Shown here in pieces: positions 33,932-43,077 of a DNA stretch of 64,000 bases. The notes beneath the pieces are model-generated. The model searched no databases, was not told the DNA's origin, and worked only from the letters and a program-made list of their open reading frames with translations. The first letter of the stretch is position 1, and every line of letters begins with the position of its first letter. Source of the DNA: Halobacillus sp. Marseille-P3879 (GTDB lineage: Bacteria > Bacillota > Bacilli > Bacillales > Halobacillaceae); NCBI RefSeq assembly GCF_900240285.1, contig NZ_OESS01000003.1, positions 434,001 to 498,000 on the forward strand. The letters run 5' to 3'. A program made the position numbers and the translations under genes.

Positions 33932-33958
33932 CATTAATAAGCAAAAACAGTCATATAC
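33929..33958. promoter_or_regulatory. AGTCAT repeats at the start point (downstream pair)
   Basis: AGTCATTAAT (33929-33938) and AGTCATATAC (33949-33958) lie two DNA turns apart, over the -10 box and just after the start point. They match the tandem pair about 145 bp upstream, consistent with repression, perhaps by looping. Confidence 0.5.
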
Positions 33959-34017
33959 TTTAGCTTTAAAAACTCTTTAGCAGTGTGTTAAAGAAAGGAG
34001 GAGTAAGCTGACTTTTA

Positions 34018-34032
34018 ATGTAAGCGCATTCA
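34018..34032. promoter_or_regulatory. cre site
   Basis: ATGTAAGCGCATTCA fits the CcpA cre consensus well. It lies about 80 bp downstream of the start point, in the untranslated leader, where CcpA can act as a roadblock. It indicates carbon catabolite repression of the importer and GH32. Confidence 0.65.
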
Positions 34033-34064
34033 AAAACATTTTAAATCAGTAAGGGGGAGAACGT

Positions 34065-35048
34065 ATGATGAAACGACTGATTAAAAGCACATCTATACTA
34101 TTAGTTGCAATATTTATGTTGCTTTTGGCTGCTTGCAGTGGAAACAATGAAACATCTGGGCAGGAAAATGAAAGCGCTGACAATAGTGGAGGGCAGGAAG
34201 ACTTAAAAATCGGATTAACGCTGAACAATTTAGCGAATCCATTTTTCGTTTCCATGAGTGATGCGGCTGAAGAGTATGCAGATGAAATGGGAGCTGAAAT
34301 GATTGTTCAGGCAGCCGATGCGGATCTGGCGAAACAAACTTCTCAAATTGAAGACTTTATTACGCAAGGCGTGGATTTAATTTTACTAAATGCGGTTGAT
34401 TCAGAAGGGATCGCAGGAGCTGTGGCTCAGGCAGACGCTGCAGGTATTCCGGTTATTTCAGTAGATGTAGGTGCGGACGGCGGGATTGACGGTACGGTGA
34501 CTTCGGATAACTATCAGGCGGGCGTGCTGGCAGCTGAATATATGATCGAAGATTTAGATGGAAAAGGGAATGTGGTCGTTATAGATGGACCGCCGGTAAC
34601 AGCAGTAAAAGATCGTATTGCTGGCTTTGAAGACACAATTAACGGTACGGATATTGAAGTGATCGCCAAGCAGAATGGCGAAGGCAGCCGTGAAAAAGGA
34701 CTGCAGGTGATGGAGAGTATTTTACAGGCTAATGAAGAAGGAACCATCGATGCGGTCTTTGCTAACAACGACCCCGTTGCCATAGGCGCTGAAATTGCGC
34801 AGCACCAGGCAGAGCGTGAGGATGAATTTTATATCGTAGGTGTGGATGGATCTCCTGATGTTATTGAAGCGATGAGTAAAGAGGGAAGCTCGATCGCAGG
34901 TACGTCTGCTCAACATCCTGATGAAATGGTAAAAGAAGCGATGGATGTTGGTCTGCAGGTACTTGATGGAAAAGAGGTAGAGGAAATAGTAAAGATTCCA
35001 GTAGATTTAATTACACAGGATAACCTGGATTCCTATGAGGGCTGGTAA
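34065..35048 (+). CDS. RbsB/FrcB-type sugar-binding lipoprotein
   Basis: A 327-residue periplasmic-binding-protein-like lipoprotein (lipobox LAAC, cysteine near residue 24) of the ribose/xylose cluster. The ligand-binding marks GLTLNNLANPFFVSM, LLNAVDSEGI, VISVDVGADG and IVGVDGSPD are present. It is first in an operon with a RbsA-type ATPase and RbsC-type permease. Since the next gene is a fructan hydrolase and no ribokinase or RbsD is present, fructose (as in FrcBCA) is the more likely ligand than ribose. Confidence 0.8.
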   Translation: MMKRLIKSTSILLVAIFMLLLAACSGNNETSGQENESADNSGGQEDLKIGLTLNNLANPFFVSMSDAAEEYADEMGAEMIVQAADADLAKQTSQIEDFITQGVDLILLNAVDSEGIAGAVAQADAAGIPVISVDVGADGGIDGTVTSDNYQAGVLAAEYMIEDLDGKGNVVVIDGPPVTAVKDRIAGFEDTINGTDIEVIAKQNGEGSREKGLQVMESILQANEEGTIDAVFANNDPVAIGAEIAQHQAEREDEFYIVGVDGSPDVIEAMSKEGSSIAGTSAQHPDEMVKEAMDVGLQVLDGKEVEEIVKIPVDLITQDNLDSYEGW

Positions 35049-35067
35049 ATCAATCTGACAATGAGAC

Positions 35068-35097
35068 GGTTCTTGCTGCGACAGCAGGAACCTTTCT
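35068..35097 (+). terminator. Intercistronic hairpin after the binding-protein gene
   Basis: GGTTCTTGCTG-CGA-CAGCAGGAACC (one wobble) followed by TTTCTT lies between the binding protein and ATPase genes. It probably trims or stabilises the upstream message so that the binding protein is made in excess. Confidence 0.6.
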
Positions 35098-35125
35098 TAA
35101 ATCAAAGAAAGGTGGGGTTGAAATT

Positions 35126-36673
35126 ATGGTTACTTTTGAAAAAATACAACCGGCTCCGGTCTCTCAGAGTCCCATTCTAAGCATGAAAGGGATCAGCAAA
35201 ACATTCTCAGGTACGACTGTATTAAAGAAAGTAAACATCGATCTCTATCCAGGAGAAGTTCATGCTTTGATGGGAGAAAATGGAGCAGGTAAGTCCACAT
35301 TGATGAAAATTTTGTCGGGTGTTTATGCACCAGATCAGGAGAGTGGGACGATCAGTTATAAAGGAAAACAAGTTCAGTGGAAAGATCCGCTCTTAGCTAG
35401 AAAAGCGGGGATTGGTGTAATTCACCAAGAGTTGAATCTATCACCTAACTTATCCATCAGCGAAAACATTCTAATGGGGACGAAATACCCGAGGAATAAA
35501 TTAGGTGGAGTAAGGTGGGAGAGAGTACATAGGAAGGCGAAGGAAGTTCTTGCTTCAATGGGCTCCAACCTGCAGCCTGAACAACTCGTCTCCACCTTAA
35601 GTGTGGCTCAGCAGCAGATGGTGGAGATTGCGAGGGCGCTTTCCTATAAAGCAGAAGTCCTAATTATGGATGAACCTACGGCTTCCCTGACAGATAAAGA
35701 GATTGATGGATTATTCTCTATTATAAGTGACCTGCGAAAGCAAGGTGTAGCGATTGTATATATATCCCACCGGATGGAAGAAATTTTTAAGATTGCTGAC
35801 CGTTACACCGTACTCCGGGATGGGGAGTGGATCCAGAGCGGTCCCATACAAGAAACAAATCCTGATCACTTAGTCAGCCTAATGGTTGGACGCGATTTAA
35901 AAGGTCTTTTTAGAAGAAAGGGCAGTTTATATAAAAGAGAACATGATTATCCGGCGCTAGAGGTGAAAGGGTTGAGCGACAATACGTTTGTACAGAATTT
36001 ATCATTCAGTATTTATCCAGGAGAAATCGTTGGATTTGCTGGACTGGTAGGTGCCGGCCGTACGGAATTGGTCCGATCTTTATTTGGTGCTTCAAGTTTG
36101 AGGAAAGGAGAGGTGTGGGTTCAAGGAGAAATGGTAGATATCCGCTCTCCGTTAGATGCTATTAAATACAGAGTAGCTTTGGTACCAGAAAGTCGAAAAG
36201 AACATGGGATTTTTCTTGATATGTCCGTGAAAGAAAATATTTTATTGGCAGAGATGAAAAGATTTAAAAAGAGGATGAAGCTTAATTGGAAAGAATTTAA
36301 TCGATCGGCGGATAACTATATTCGTGATTTGAGAATTAAAACAGCTTCACCTGCCCAGCCTATCTCAGGACTTAGTGGAGGAAACCAGCAGAAGGCGGTC
36401 ATTGCCCGATGGCTTTCGACCAATCCAAAGGTACTGCTCCTTGATGAACCAACGAGGGGAGTAGACATCGGGGCCAAATCGGAAATTCATAAAATTATTT
36501 CAGAGCTGGCGGACGCTGGTCTTGCGGTATTAATGATTTCCTCTGAACTGCCGGAAGTGCTGGGAGTAAGTGATCGAATCTTTGTAATGCATGAAGGAAG
36601 AATCACCGGGCATCTACACAAGGAAGAAGCCACTCAGGAAAAAATTATGCATTATGCTACGGGAGGGAAATAA
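35126..36673 (+). CDS. RbsA-type double ATPase of a sugar ABC importer
   Basis: A 515-residue ATPase with two nucleotide-binding halves. The first has a full Walker A (GENGAGKST), the LSVAQQQMVEIARAL signature and LIMDEPTASL; the second has the degenerate GLVGAGRTELVRS loop and LSGGNQQKAVIARWL with LLLDEPTRGVDIGAK. This is typical of the ribose/galactose/fructose importers, where one polypeptide energises a homodimeric permease. It is 77 nt after the binding protein gene and 2 nt before the permease gene. Confidence 0.9.
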   Translation: MVTFEKIQPAPVSQSPILSMKGISKTFSGTTVLKKVNIDLYPGEVHALMGENGAGKSTLMKILSGVYAPDQESGTISYKGKQVQWKDPLLARKAGIGVIHQELNLSPNLSISENILMGTKYPRNKLGGVRWERVHRKAKEVLASMGSNLQPEQLVSTLSVAQQQMVEIARALSYKAEVLIMDEPTASLTDKEIDGLFSIISDLRKQGVAIVYISHRMEEIFKIADRYTVLRDGEWIQSGPIQETNPDHLVSLMVGRDLKGLFRRKGSLYKREHDYPALEVKGLSDNTFVQNLSFSIYPGEIVGFAGLVGAGRTELVRSLFGASSLRKGEVWVQGEMVDIRSPLDAIKYRVALVPESRKEHGIFLDMSVKENILLAEMKRFKKRMKLNWKEFNRSADNYIRDLRIKTASPAQPISGLSGGNQQKAVIARWLSTNPKVLLLDEPTRGVDIGAKSEIHKIISELADAGLAVLMISSELPEVLGVSDRIFVMHEGRITGHLHKEEATQEKIMHYATGGK

Positions 36674-36675
36674 TC

Positions 36676-37659
36676 ATGAAATCAGCATTGTCGCCAAATC
36701 CTCAGCCAACGCCGCCGCAGGGAATGAAGTTTGGACAGAGCGTAACACTGGTATGGCATAGGCTTGGCATGATTCTTATTTTAATCCTGCTGTGTATTGT
36801 CATGAGTTTCGTTGCTCCCAATTTCTTAGATGCCTCCAACCTCACGAATATATTAAAACAGGTATCTGTCACAGCAATATTAGCAGCAGGGATGACGATC
36901 GTTATATTAACGGGAGGCATTGATTTATCGGTCGGGTCGATCGTGGCACTCTCAGGGGTTGTCTCTGTGATGGCATCTCAAGCTGGGGTTCATCCTGTTT
37001 TGGCTATGCTGTTAGGGGTTGGAGCCGGTTATCTTGTAGGTTTTATTAACGGTGTATTTACTGCGAAGGCAGGACTCCCTGCATTTATTGTGACATTGGC
37101 CAGCATGACTTACGTGCGCGGCCTTGCATATGTAAGCAGTGGAGGCTATCCGGTTGTCCTCGAATCTAATACGTTTCGCTTTATCGGTTCAGGCTCCATT
37201 TTCGGCATCCCTACCCCTATTTATCTTATGATGCTCGTCTACCTGATCATGTTTTATGTACTAAAGTACACTATGTTTGGCCGTAACATTTATGCGATTG
37301 GAGGCAACGCAGAAGCAGCGCGTCTTACAGGAATTAAAGTGAAGAAAACCTTAGTTAATGTTTATTCAATCAGCGGCTTGCTTGCAGGGCTGGGGGGAGT
37401 GGTCTTAGCGGGAAGGCTTTACTCTGGTCAGCCGACAGCAGGCAACATGTATGAATTAGATGCGATCGCAGCAGTTATTTTGGGCGGTTCGAAACTCACG
37501 GGAGGGGTCGGTAAAATTCAGGGGACCATTATCGGGGTTTTAATAATGGGGGTTATCACCAATGGATTAACCTTAATGGACGTCAGCTACTATTCGCAGC
37601 TCGTTGTTAAAGGCGGAGTTATTCTGGCAGCTGTATTAATAGACAGGGTGCGTTCTTAA
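36676..37659 (+). CDS. RbsC-type sugar permease
   Basis: A 327-residue integral membrane permease with eight or more hydrophobic segments and the BPD_transp_2 family motifs ILTGGIDLSVGSIVALSGVV and YAIGGNAEAARLTGIKVKK (the ATPase-contact loop). It completes the ribose-cluster ABC importer and is followed after about 150 bp by the secreted GH32 gene, so import and hydrolysis are probably coexpressed. Confidence 0.9.
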   Translation: MKSALSPNPQPTPPQGMKFGQSVTLVWHRLGMILILILLCIVMSFVAPNFLDASNLTNILKQVSVTAILAAGMTIVILTGGIDLSVGSIVALSGVVSVMASQAGVHPVLAMLLGVGAGYLVGFINGVFTAKAGLPAFIVTLASMTYVRGLAYVSSGGYPVVLESNTFRFIGSGSIFGIPTPIYLMMLVYLIMFYVLKYTMFGRNIYAIGGNAEAARLTGIKVKKTLVNVYSISGLLAGLGGVVLAGRLYSGQPTAGNMYELDAIAAVILGGSKLTGGVGKIQGTIIGVLIMGVITNGLTLMDVSYYSQLVVKGGVILAAVLIDRVRS

Positions 37660-37807
37660 CGAACAGAAACTGATAGACTACTGGTAATAGAAGTTCGGTT
37701 TACGCTATATCGTTAATAAAGACTATCAGGGAATTTCTAATTTTCTAGTTGTCTATCAACAGCATTATTTCACATAGCCAATATCTATAAAAAGGAGGTT
37801 GGAAAGG

Positions 37808-40800
37808 TTGAGAACAAAACGGATGTTTCTTTTCGCCATCTGTTTTCTTTTAGTTCGGCCACCGTGGCAGGTATCAGCTGACGATTCCGGCTATTACGAA
37901 GAACCCTACCGTAACCAGTTTCACTTTTCACCTGAAGCAAACTGGATGAATGACCCTAATGGAATGGTTTATTACGAAGGCGAGTACCACTTATTCTATC
38001 AATATCATCCTTATGGGACAACGTGGGGCCCAATGCACTGGGGACATGCTGTAAGTGAGGATCTAGTAAACTGGGAGCACTTACCGGTTGCACTATCGCC
38101 TGATGAATACGGTCAGATTTTTTCAGGAAGTGCAGTGATCGACTGGGACAATACGGCCGGATTTGGGGAAGAAGCAATGGTAGCTGTATTTACCCATTCA
38201 GGGCCTGAGGGTCAGGTTCAGAGCCTGGCCTATAGTGTGGATAAAGGCAGGACGTGGGAGAAGTATGAAGGGAACCCTGTGATGCCTGATCCTCCAGTTG
38301 CCGACTGGCGCGACCCGAAGGTTTTTTGGCATGAGGACACAGGTCAGTGGGTGATGTCGCTGGCGGCTAAGGATCGTATTATGTTTTATACCTCCCCGGA
38401 TTTGAAAAATTGGGAGTTTACCAGCGAATTTGGTCCTGACGGAGGTATCCAGTCTAATAGTCTTGATCAAGTATCTTACGCTATGTCAGATCATTCGGGC
38501 AGTTCCTTCCATTATAGCGGTGATGTTACCCTTCACGAGAAAAATGGAAGAGAAGGGGCTGGAGGTTTAGTCTTTCGTTCAGACAAAGAAGGGTCTAATG
38601 GATACGTTGCGGAAGTCGACGCAAATCAGAACGAGGTGACATTAAGTAAAAATATCGATGGTGAAAAGGAAGAGATCGAGTCTGCATCGCTGAAAATTGA
38701 TTCTTCGTCTACCTATAAGGTGGAAGCTGTAACAGAAGAAGATCAGATTCAGATTTATGTGAATGATGAGCTAATGATTGACGTGCAGGACAGTACGTTT
38801 GAACACGGGTACTACGGTCTGGCTTCAGACACTTCCACCTCTTCATTTCGGAACGTTGATTTTGAAAATATGACCAATTTCGTATCTAACCTATCAGGAT
38901 GGAGTGCTCTAAACGGAGAATGGGAAAATTCACTCACAGGTAAAGCAGGTGTTTCACAAGAAGATGCTTTTATCCTTAGTGACGTAGAGGTGGATAACTT
39001 CTTGTACGAAGCGGACATTGAAATAGCCGGTGACAAAGGTGGAGGGGGAGCAGGCGCTTTAGTTTTCCGCGCAGATGATCAGGCGGAGAACGGTTACTTT
39101 GCCAACATTGATGCCATGCATGATGTCGTGAAGCTGATGAAAATCGAAGATGGCAGTATATCCATTTTAGGCGAAACGTCTATGGACATTGACACGGATC
39201 AAACGTATGAGCTGAAAGTTGATGCTTATGATAATAATCTTAAAGTATCCATAAATGATGAACTCGTACATGATATTAGTGACGATTCTTTTGCGAGCGG
39301 ACAGCTTGGATTAAATGTATGGAACTCTACTGCAGTCTTTCAAAATGTCAATCAAGGGAAGAATATACGAACATCCGCAAGAGAAATTGACAATCATGAT
39401 TTTGAAACAGGGGATCTTTCGGGGTGGAATGTTGTTGAAGGCAATGCGTTTACGAATGATCATGTCACGGATGAAACGGAGTATTGGGGAGGTCCATTTA
39501 ATCTTCAAGGCACACATCACTTCTGGGGATTTTCTGATTTACATGATGGGGATCAGGCAAAAGGTGAAATGCATTCTTCTTACTTTAAACTAGATGGAAA
39601 CGGTGAAATTAACTTTCTTTTAGGTGCAGGCAATGACATTAGTAATCGCTACGTCTCCCTCATGAGAGCTTCAGATGACAAGGAATTGATTCGCCAGACC
39701 AACACGAAATTCAAGGATGACGAAACGTATAAAAGATATTTTTGGGATGTTTCAGAATATCTGGGGGAGATTCTATATATTAAAGCAGTTGATCAAGCGG
39801 CAGGAGGGTGGGGGCATATTAATTTAGATGATTTCAATGTTTATAATGAGGGGTCCATGTCAGAAGGAATAGATTCAACAGCAGAAAAACCAAAGGAAGA
39901 AGATATTAAGCAGAACGGAACGATAGATGAGTGGGAAGCAGTGCAAGGGGAATGGGTAGATTCAACTCATGGAAGTAATGGCGGCATCTGGGAATGTCCG
40001 ACGCTTGTAGAACTACCGATTGATGGCGATCCGAATAATACTAAATGGGTACTTCAAGTCAGCATTAACGATGGCGCCCCTGCCGGCGGTTCAGGTATGC
40101 AGTACTTTGTCGGCGATTTTGACGGAGAAACGTTTACAAATGAGAATCCACCTGAAGAAACCTTATGGACGGATTACGGAGCGGACTATTATGCAGCTGT
40201 CGATTGGAGCGGAATTGAAGGCGAGCAAGGACAAAAATATTGGCTTGGCTGGATGAGCAACTGGCAGTATGCGAATGAGACTCCTACGAACACGTGGAGA
40301 AGCTCAATGAGCTTGCCCAGAACGATGGAACTAACCGAGAACGAATCAGGAATACGTTTAAAACAAACTCCCGTTTCACTCAATAGCATCCGCGATAACA
40401 GCCAGAAGGCGTCTTTCAATGATGAACTGATTTCTGGAAGCAGCCGTTTACTTTCAAATTTTGCAGGAGATACCTATGAATTGAAGGCTGAGTTTGATGT
40501 TTCGAATTCAAAAGCTGAAGAATTTGGATTTCGTATCCGTAAAGGAGAGGAGGGAGAATATACTACGGTTGGGTATGATGCAGTAACTGAAGAATTATTT
40601 GTTGATCGTACACACAGTGATAATTTTGATTACGGAAATAATGTGACAGATCAACATGAGGGTAAATTATCTGTATCAGACGGCAAGGTGAAAATGCACA
40701 TGTTTGTTGACCGCTCAGCAGTGGAGGTGTTCGGGACTAATGGAGAGACAGTTATAACTGATCAGCTGTTTCCTGACCCGTCCAGTAAAGGATTAGACGT

Positions 40801-41422
40801 CTATAGCAAAGGTGGAGAAGTCCGTTTGAAATCACTCGAAATCTATCCCTTGAGGAGTATATGGCAAGATCAAAATCAATTTAAATCAAACCTTACAGGA
40901 TGGGAGACGATTTCAGGAAGATGGGCTGAGACACGGCAAGGCCTTCAAGGCCAGGGCGCTGGGGATACTTTTACTTTAGCAAGCGAGCAGGGGGACGATT
41001 TCCGTTATAAGGCTAACATTAAGATCCTGGATTCAGACTCTCACCCCGAGGATTCTGAACAGGACATCGTCGATAATCCCGTTGGTGCAGGGTCCCTTGT
41101 ATTCCGTTCAGATCGTTCTGCGGAAAATGCCTACGCAGCTAATATTGATGTGAAGAACAATCAAGTAAAACTGATTAAGTTTGAAGACGGGAAGGGGAGT
41201 GACTTAAAAAGTTCAGAAGAAGAGTTGAATTTAAAAGCAAATCAAACGTATCAGCTCAAGGTGGAAGCAGAGGGAGAAGATATAAGAGTTTATTTAGATA
41301 AGCAATTAGTAATTGAAGCGGAGGATTCAACATTTCAAGACGGACACTTTGGGATGAATGTGTGGGATTCGACAGTGGTTTTTAATAAAGTGAAAGCTAA
41401 TCGTAATAAAGGGGGAAAATGA
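37808..41422 (+). CDS. Giant modular secreted fructan hydrolase (GH32)
   Basis: A 1204-residue secreted GH32 (levanase, inulinase or fructanotransferase type). Signal peptide 1-24. Catalytic residues are D49 in WMNDPNG, D169 in WRDPK and E729 in WECPTL, so about 510 residues (roughly 211-723) are inserted between propeller blades. The insert holds two repeats of one beta-sandwich type (about 216-355 and 358-517) and a different domain (about 526-680, HDFETGDLSGW...GGWGHINLDDFNVY). The GH32 sandwich follows (about 853-1018), then a third copy of the repeat (about 1019-1198). The three repeats share GAGxLVFR..., NGY or NAY, and a KIEDG-like stretch and look like levan-binding CBM66. I chose TTG 37808, which is 9 nt from GGAGG; TTG 37799 abuts it. 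Confidence 0.85.
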   Translation: MRTKRMFLFAICFLLVRPPWQVSADDSGYYEEPYRNQFHFSPEANWMNDPNGMVYYEGEYHLFYQYHPYGTTWGPMHWGHAVSEDLVNWEHLPVALSPDEYGQIFSGSAVIDWDNTAGFGEEAMVAVFTHSGPEGQVQSLAYSVDKGRTWEKYEGNPVMPDPPVADWRDPKVFWHEDTGQWVMSLAAKDRIMFYTSPDLKNWEFTSEFGPDGGIQSNSLDQVSYAMSDHSGSSFHYSGDVTLHEKNGREGAGGLVFRSDKEGSNGYVAEVDANQNEVTLSKNIDGEKEEIESASLKIDSSSTYKVEAVTEEDQIQIYVNDELMIDVQDSTFEHGYYGLASDTSTSSFRNVDFENMTNFVSNLSGWSALNGEWENSLTGKAGVSQEDAFILSDVEVDNFLYEADIEIAGDKGGGGAGALVFRADDQAENGYFANIDAMHDVVKLMKIEDGSISILGETSMDIDTDQTYELKVDAYDNNLKVSINDELVHDISDDSFASGQLGLNVWNSTAVFQNVNQGKNIRTSAREIDNHDFETGDLSGWNVVEGNAFTNDHVTDETEYWGGPFNLQGTHHFWGFSDLHDGDQAKGEMHSSYFKLDGNGEINFLLGAGNDISNRYVSLMRASDDKELIRQTNTKFKDDETYKRYFWDVSEYLGEILYIKAVDQAAGGWGHINLDDFNVYNEGSMSEGIDSTAEKPKEEDIKQNGTIDEWEAVQGEWVDSTHGSNGGIWECPTLVELPIDGDPNNTKWVLQVSINDGAPAGGSGMQYFVGDFDGETFTNENPPEETLWTDYGADYYAAVDWSGIEGEQGQKYWLGWMSNWQYANETPTNTWRSSMSLPRTMELTENESGIRLKQTPVSLNSIRDNSQKASFNDELISGSSRLLSNFAGDTYELKAEFDVSNSKAEEFGFRIRKGEEGEYTTVGYDAVTEELFVDRTHSDNFDYGNNVTDQHEGKLSVSDGKVKMHMFVDRSAVEVFGTNGETVITDQLFPDPSSKGLDVYSKGGEVRLKSLEIYPLRSIWQDQNQFKSNLTGWETISGRWAETRQGLQGQGAGDTFTLASEQGDDFRYKANIKILDSDSHPEDSEQDIVDNPVGAGSLVFRSDRSAENAYAANIDVKNNQVKLIKFEDGKGSDLKSSEEELNLKANQTYQLKVEAEGEDIRVYLDKQLVIEAEDSTFQDGHFGMNVWDSTVVFNKVKANRNKGGK

Positions 41423-41466
41423 ATGAAAAGCTTATCTCTTTTTGTGAGGGTTTAACCCAGGTTATA

Positions 41467-41497
41467 AAAGACCCGTCTTATAGAAGGCGGGTCTTTC
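41467..41497 (+). terminator. Terminator of the importer/GH32 operon
   Basis: AAAGACCCGTCTT-ATAG-AAGGCGGGTCTTT is a strong stem with one wobble, ending in T residues. Confidence 0.85.
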
Positions 41498-41554
41498 ACT
41501 ATTAAAGTTAAAAATGAACTAGGATTTTTTCTCTGCATATAGCAAGCAACTAAC

Positions 41555-42319
41555 CTATCCTACAATGGTTCTAGTGATTAAAAACAAAACCGAAGGAATG
41601 ATAAGGCACCCGAGCCCGGTGAAAAATGTAGCAGTCATTGCTCCATAAGGGACAAGCTTAGGGTCAGTAGCCGCCAGCCCTCCAGCTACTCCACTGGTCG
41701 TCCCCATTAATCCGCCATAAACTATTGCTGAGCGAGGGTTGTTCAATCCGATATATTTTGCAATGAAGGGTGTGCCTATCATTGTGAGTATAGATTTGAT
41801 CAATCCAGCTGCTATACTTAATGCAATGACTTCTGAGCTTGCCCCAATTGCGGTACCGGTCACAGGTCCTACGATATAAGTTGCAGTCCCCGCACCTATT
41901 GTCGTCAAGCTGACAGCGTCTGTATATCCAAAGGCAAAAGCAATGAAAACACCAACAACAAAAGAAACAATTACACCAGTAAGCAGGGATACGAGACCCG
42001 GCAAGCCAGCTTTTTTAATTTCATCGAGGTTTGCCCCAAAAGCTGTAGCTACTATCGCAAAATCACGAAGCATGCCGCCTCCCATTAATCCTATTCCAGT
42101 AAATATCCCTACATCTGCTAATCCCTGGTCTCCGCCAGTATTGACCCCGCCAATATACGCAAGTAAAAGACCTATAATTATCGCAATGGCTGAACCGTGA
42201 ACTCTCCCTCTTGTAAGTTTATCGGACAAGATATAAGAAAAATAGATGGTAATACCGACCAGGGCAAAAGAAACAATTAAACCGTTATCCGAGAAAGTAT
42301 CACTTAATATTTCGAACAT
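41555..42319 (-). CDS. madM: Malonate transporter subunit MadM
   Basis: A 254-residue membrane protein with about eight or nine helices and glycine-rich motifs (GIGLMGGGMLRD, GAGTATYIVGPVTGTAIG, GGLMGTTSGVAGGLAATDPKL) characteristic of MadM. With MadL it forms a sodium-dependent malonate carrier, first described in Malonomonas rubra. Its start overlaps the madL end by 20 nt, implying translational coupling. The mdc decarboxylase genes next door support malonate as substrate. Confidence 0.85.
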   Translation of the reverse strand: MFEILSDTFSDNGLIVSFALVGITIYFSYILSDKLTRGRVHGSAIAIIIGLLLAYIGGVNTGGDQGLADVGIFTGIGLMGGGMLRDFAIVATAFGANLDEIKKAGLPGLVSLLTGVIVSFVVGVFIAFAFGYTDAVSLTTIGAGTATYIVGPVTGTAIGASSEVIALSIAAGLIKSILTMIGTPFIAKYIGLNNPRSAIVYGGLMGTTSGVAGGLAATDPKLVPYGAMTATFFTGLGCLIIPSVLFLITRTIVG

Positions 42320-42713
42320 TTTCTGTCCCTCCTATTTCTTCTTCAGAAAAAGAAGATGTATCTTTTCCGATGTTACTAAGTAAAGGCACAAGAGCCCAAC
42401 TCACAAAAACGGTAACTACTCCTGCTAATAAAGCAACAGGTCCTCCATCTAAAGCTGCTACTACGTTTTGATTAGCAGCCATAGCTATAACGATAGGAAT
42501 GTACATGGCTCCCCAGAAACCCATTCCTTCCTCTGACTTTATATCTAATTTTTTATTTCTCTTTAAGTAATCAACTAATAACACAAGTATTACCATTGCA
42601 ATGCCAACTCCGCCAACATTGGCTTCAATTCCAATTGCTGCTCCCAATAGTTCACCCAGAATAACTCCAGCTAACATGCAGATTGACAATAACGCAACAC
42701 CATATATGACCAA
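42300..42713 (-). CDS. madL: Malonate transporter subunit MadL
   Basis: A 137-residue membrane protein with four helices and the MadL-typical MVIYGVALLSICMLAGV start and GGVGIAMVILVLL segment. I place the start at TTG 42713, 6 nt from GAGGTG; an upstream extension is not family-like and has no ribosome site. The leader of about 200 nt holds operator 1 of the AGTCG-N5-CGACT set and a cre site. Confidence 0.85.
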   Translation of the reverse strand: MVIYGVALLSICMLAGVILGELLGAAIGIEANVGGVGIAMVILVLLVDYLKRNKKLDIKSEEGMGFWGAMYIPIVIAMAANQNVVAALDGGPVALLAGVVTVFVSWALVPLLSNIGKDTSSFSEEEIGGTENVRNIK

Positions 42714-42896
42714 TTGATTCACCTCATTTTGTTTTTTATATCGCCTTGTGTTCCGAGGACAACGAAAGTCATTGATTGCTACAGAACAAATGGACAAACA
42801 ACAGAAAGATAAAATCAAGTGAAAAGGGCCTGCATACGGACTTAGTTAGCCGGGGGATTGATCAAGATATAATAAAATAAATATCCCTCCTTACTT

Positions 42897-42910
42897 AGAA
42901 AGCGTTTTCA
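42897..42910. promoter_or_regulatory. cre site in the madL upstream region
   Basis: AGAAAGCGTTTTCA differs from the cre consensus only in its first base. It suggests CcpA control of madLM. Confidence 0.5.
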
Positions 42911-42921
42911 ATTCTGCCGAT

Positions 42922-42936
42922 AATCAACTGTCGACT
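42922..42936. promoter_or_regulatory. GntR operator site 1 (madL side)
   Basis: AATCAACTGTCGACT, read on the minus strand AGTCG-ACAGT-TGATT, is the most relaxed of four matches to AGTCG-N5-CGACT in the window. It lies upstream of madL, toward the divergent regulator gene. Confidence 0.65.
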
Positions 42937-43006
42937 GTTTTCATATTCTTCATCTTAGATAATTCTTTTTAGAAATGCAAATACTTTTTTAAATTTTCTA
43001 AATATA

Positions 43007-43035
43007 TTGAATGGTCCAACTATTTATTGTACAAT
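43007..43035 (+). promoter_or_regulatory. Promoter of the GntR regulator gene
   Basis: TTGAAT (43007-43012) and TACAAT (43030-43035) are 17 bp apart. The predicted start point falls in operator site 2, indicating autorepression. Confidence 0.7.
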
Positions 43036-43037
43036 TT

Positions 43038-43052
43038 AATCGACAGTCGACA
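43038..43052. promoter_or_regulatory. GntR operator site 2 (regulator gene)
   Basis: AATCGACAGTCGACA, minus-strand TGTCG-ACTGT-CGATT, matches AGTCG-N5-CGACT with two changes and covers the start point of the regulator gene. Confidence 0.7.
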
Positions 43053-43077
43053 ATTGAGTTTTCTAAGGAGGTCTAGG

